Shown here: piece after piece, positions 43,613 through 44,351 of the stretch
Position numbering within the stretch: the stretch's first letter is position 1
Layout of the letters: every line of letters starts with the position of its first letter
Source: Pseudonocardia sp.
Lineage (GTDB): Bacteria; Actinomycetota; Actinomycetes; Mycobacteriales; Pseudonocardiaceae
NCBI GenBank assembly: GCA_019244295.1
Contig: JAFASX010000157.1
Location: forward strand, 1 to 44,351
Length of the DNA stretch: 44,351 bases
Direction: 5' to 3'
The notes under the pieces: generated by a model
What the model was told of the DNA's origin: nothing
What the model saw: the letters and a program-made list of their open reading frames with translations, nothing else
The model's database searches: none
Program-made: the position numbers and the translations under genes

Positions 43613-44351
43613 CAGGCAACTCCCAACTGCTGCTCCGGCCGGCAGGTCAGCCATCCCGCGCCGAGCGGGCTGAGCGCGGACAGGATCGCCGCGGTGGGAA
43701 TCTCGACCGCGGCGGTCGCGTCCGCGTCGGCGATGCGCAGCTGGGAGCCACCCATCGCCCGGTCGCACGAGGGCAGCTTGACCCGTTGGTCATAGTTGCC
43801 GGTGCTGATTACCGCGCCGCGCCGAGGGCCGGCGACCAGGGGCGGGCCAGTGCCGTCCGCGCCGGACATCTCGGCGTACAGCGCCACCGCGGTCAGACCG
43901 AGGGCCTCCAGGGCGTCAACCTTGAACATCAGGTCGTTGTCAGCGTTACCCGCGCCTTCCTTGGTCACGATGACCGCGTCGAAACCAGCGGCGCGGCACA
44001 ACCACGCGGCGTGAGTGGAGACCAGTTCCTTGTCGGCTTGCTCGACCGGTTCCGGACACAACACCACCCCGGCGAAGCACAGGTCCTGACCGTCGCGGGC
44101 GCGCAGTTCGGCGATCACCGGGTGGTTCTGGTGCAGGTAGGTCGGATTGCGCAACGCCGGGTGTCCGTACTGGCCGCTGACCACAGCGCCATCCTCGATC
44201 TCGACCGGGTCGAACAGGGTCGGCAGGCTGCCCGCCATGCTGCGCCCGTAGACGAAAACATCTTTGAACGCGCCCTGAGTCTGCAGATTGGTGATTACAC
44301 CGACGCGGGGCAGCCCACTGGTGGGCGTGCCCGGCTGATGCGGTGGCGCCA
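43612..44351 (-). CDS. grdE: GrdE, protein B proprotein (partial, C-terminal part)
   Basis: The frame is open from the right window edge and the visible 245 residues are the second half of GrdE, the proprotein partner of GrdB. Blocks seen are LPRVGVITNLQTQGAFKDVF, LFDPVEIEDGAVVSGQYGHP, VIVTKEGAGNADNDLMFKVD, AEMSGADGTGPPLV and VISTGNYDQRVKLP. In characterised GrdE/GrdG/PrdA proteins a Cys in this part becomes an N-terminal carbonyl group after self-cleavage. At the expected place (after DGAVVSG) this protein has Gln-Tyr and no Cys. The TGA stop shares a base with the grdB ATG. The start lies outside the window. Confidence 0.85.
   Translation of the reverse strand, partial: APPHQPGTPTSGLPRVGVITNLQTQGAFKDVFVYGRSMAGSLPTLFDPVEIEDGAVVSGQYGHPALRNPTYLHQNHPVIAELRARDGQDLCFAGVVLCPEPVEQADKELVSTHAAWLCRAAGFDAVIVTKEGAGNADNDLMFKVDALEALGLTAVALYAEMSGADGTGPPLVAGPRRGAVISTGNYDQRVKLPSCDRAMGGSQLRIADADATAAVEIPTAAILSALSPLGAGWLTCRPEQQLGVA

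Overview
The window is high-GC DNA with a complete single-copy core gene set (der, cmk, rluB, scpB, scpA, parA, xerD) in the order usual for actinobacteria. GTG starts are common, there are many ATGA or GTGA stop/start overlaps, and several small proteins are of actinomycete type. I read it as a chromosome segment of an actinomycete, probably near Pseudonocardiales; the family is an inference from protein style, not a database match.

Layout. (1) 0.3-9.3 kb is a graveyard of a specialised-metabolite locus: an IS630 relic, then a squalene/prenyltransferase-repeat gene, a tautomerase-like gene, an acyl carrier protein, an AMP-dependent ligase, a class II DAHP synthase, an amidase, an MFS transporter, a PLP decarboxylase tail, an SDR, an intact MIO-type aromatic ammonia-lyase/aminomutase and a fragment of an intein-containing dnaB. 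Most carry frameshifts, a nonsense codon or deletions. (2) 9.6-11.2 kb holds an IS5-like fragment and a decayed IS66 element with both 17-bp ends still perfect. (3) 11.5-20.9 kb is an intact cluster: class III aminotransferase, IMPase-like phosphatase and zinc MDR dehydrogenase in the gabT1-yktC1-gutB1 order that marks azasugar (iminosugar) biosynthesis in Bacillus, then a GH35-like glycosidase, a DeoR regulator, a HAD phosphatase, an MFS carrier and an FMO-like flavoenzyme, closed by a hairpin terminator. (4) 21-24.1 kb has small actinomycete genes and an XRE/TPR regulator coupled to a flavoprotein. (5) tRNA-Pro(GGG) at 24.6 kb marks the accessory/core boundary.

(6) 24.7-39.4 kb is mostly core: a two-component system, der, plsC, cmk, an alpha/beta hydrolase, a three-gene cyclopropane-fatty-acid operon with a relic of a second synthase, a PrxQ peroxiredoxin, rluB-scpB-scpA-parA and xerD. 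(7) 39.4-44.35 kb holds a truncated haemoglobin and then, beyond a strong terminator, a leftward operon for a selenium-dependent glycine/sarcosine/betaine reductase: grdE (cut by the window edge), grdB, grdC, a thioredoxin and grdA. Both grdA and grdB read through an in-frame TGA at the family's selenocysteine position, and a hairpin of bacterial SECIS type follows the grdB TGA.

The two most notable systems are the iminosugar-type cluster and the selenocysteine Grd operon. In the first, transamination, dephosphorylation and oxidation of a sugar phosphate would give a cyclising amino sugar. In the second, thioredoxin-driven reductive deamination would give an acetyl group on GrdC. No grdD, thioredoxin reductase or Sec machinery (selA, selB, selC, selD) lies in this window.
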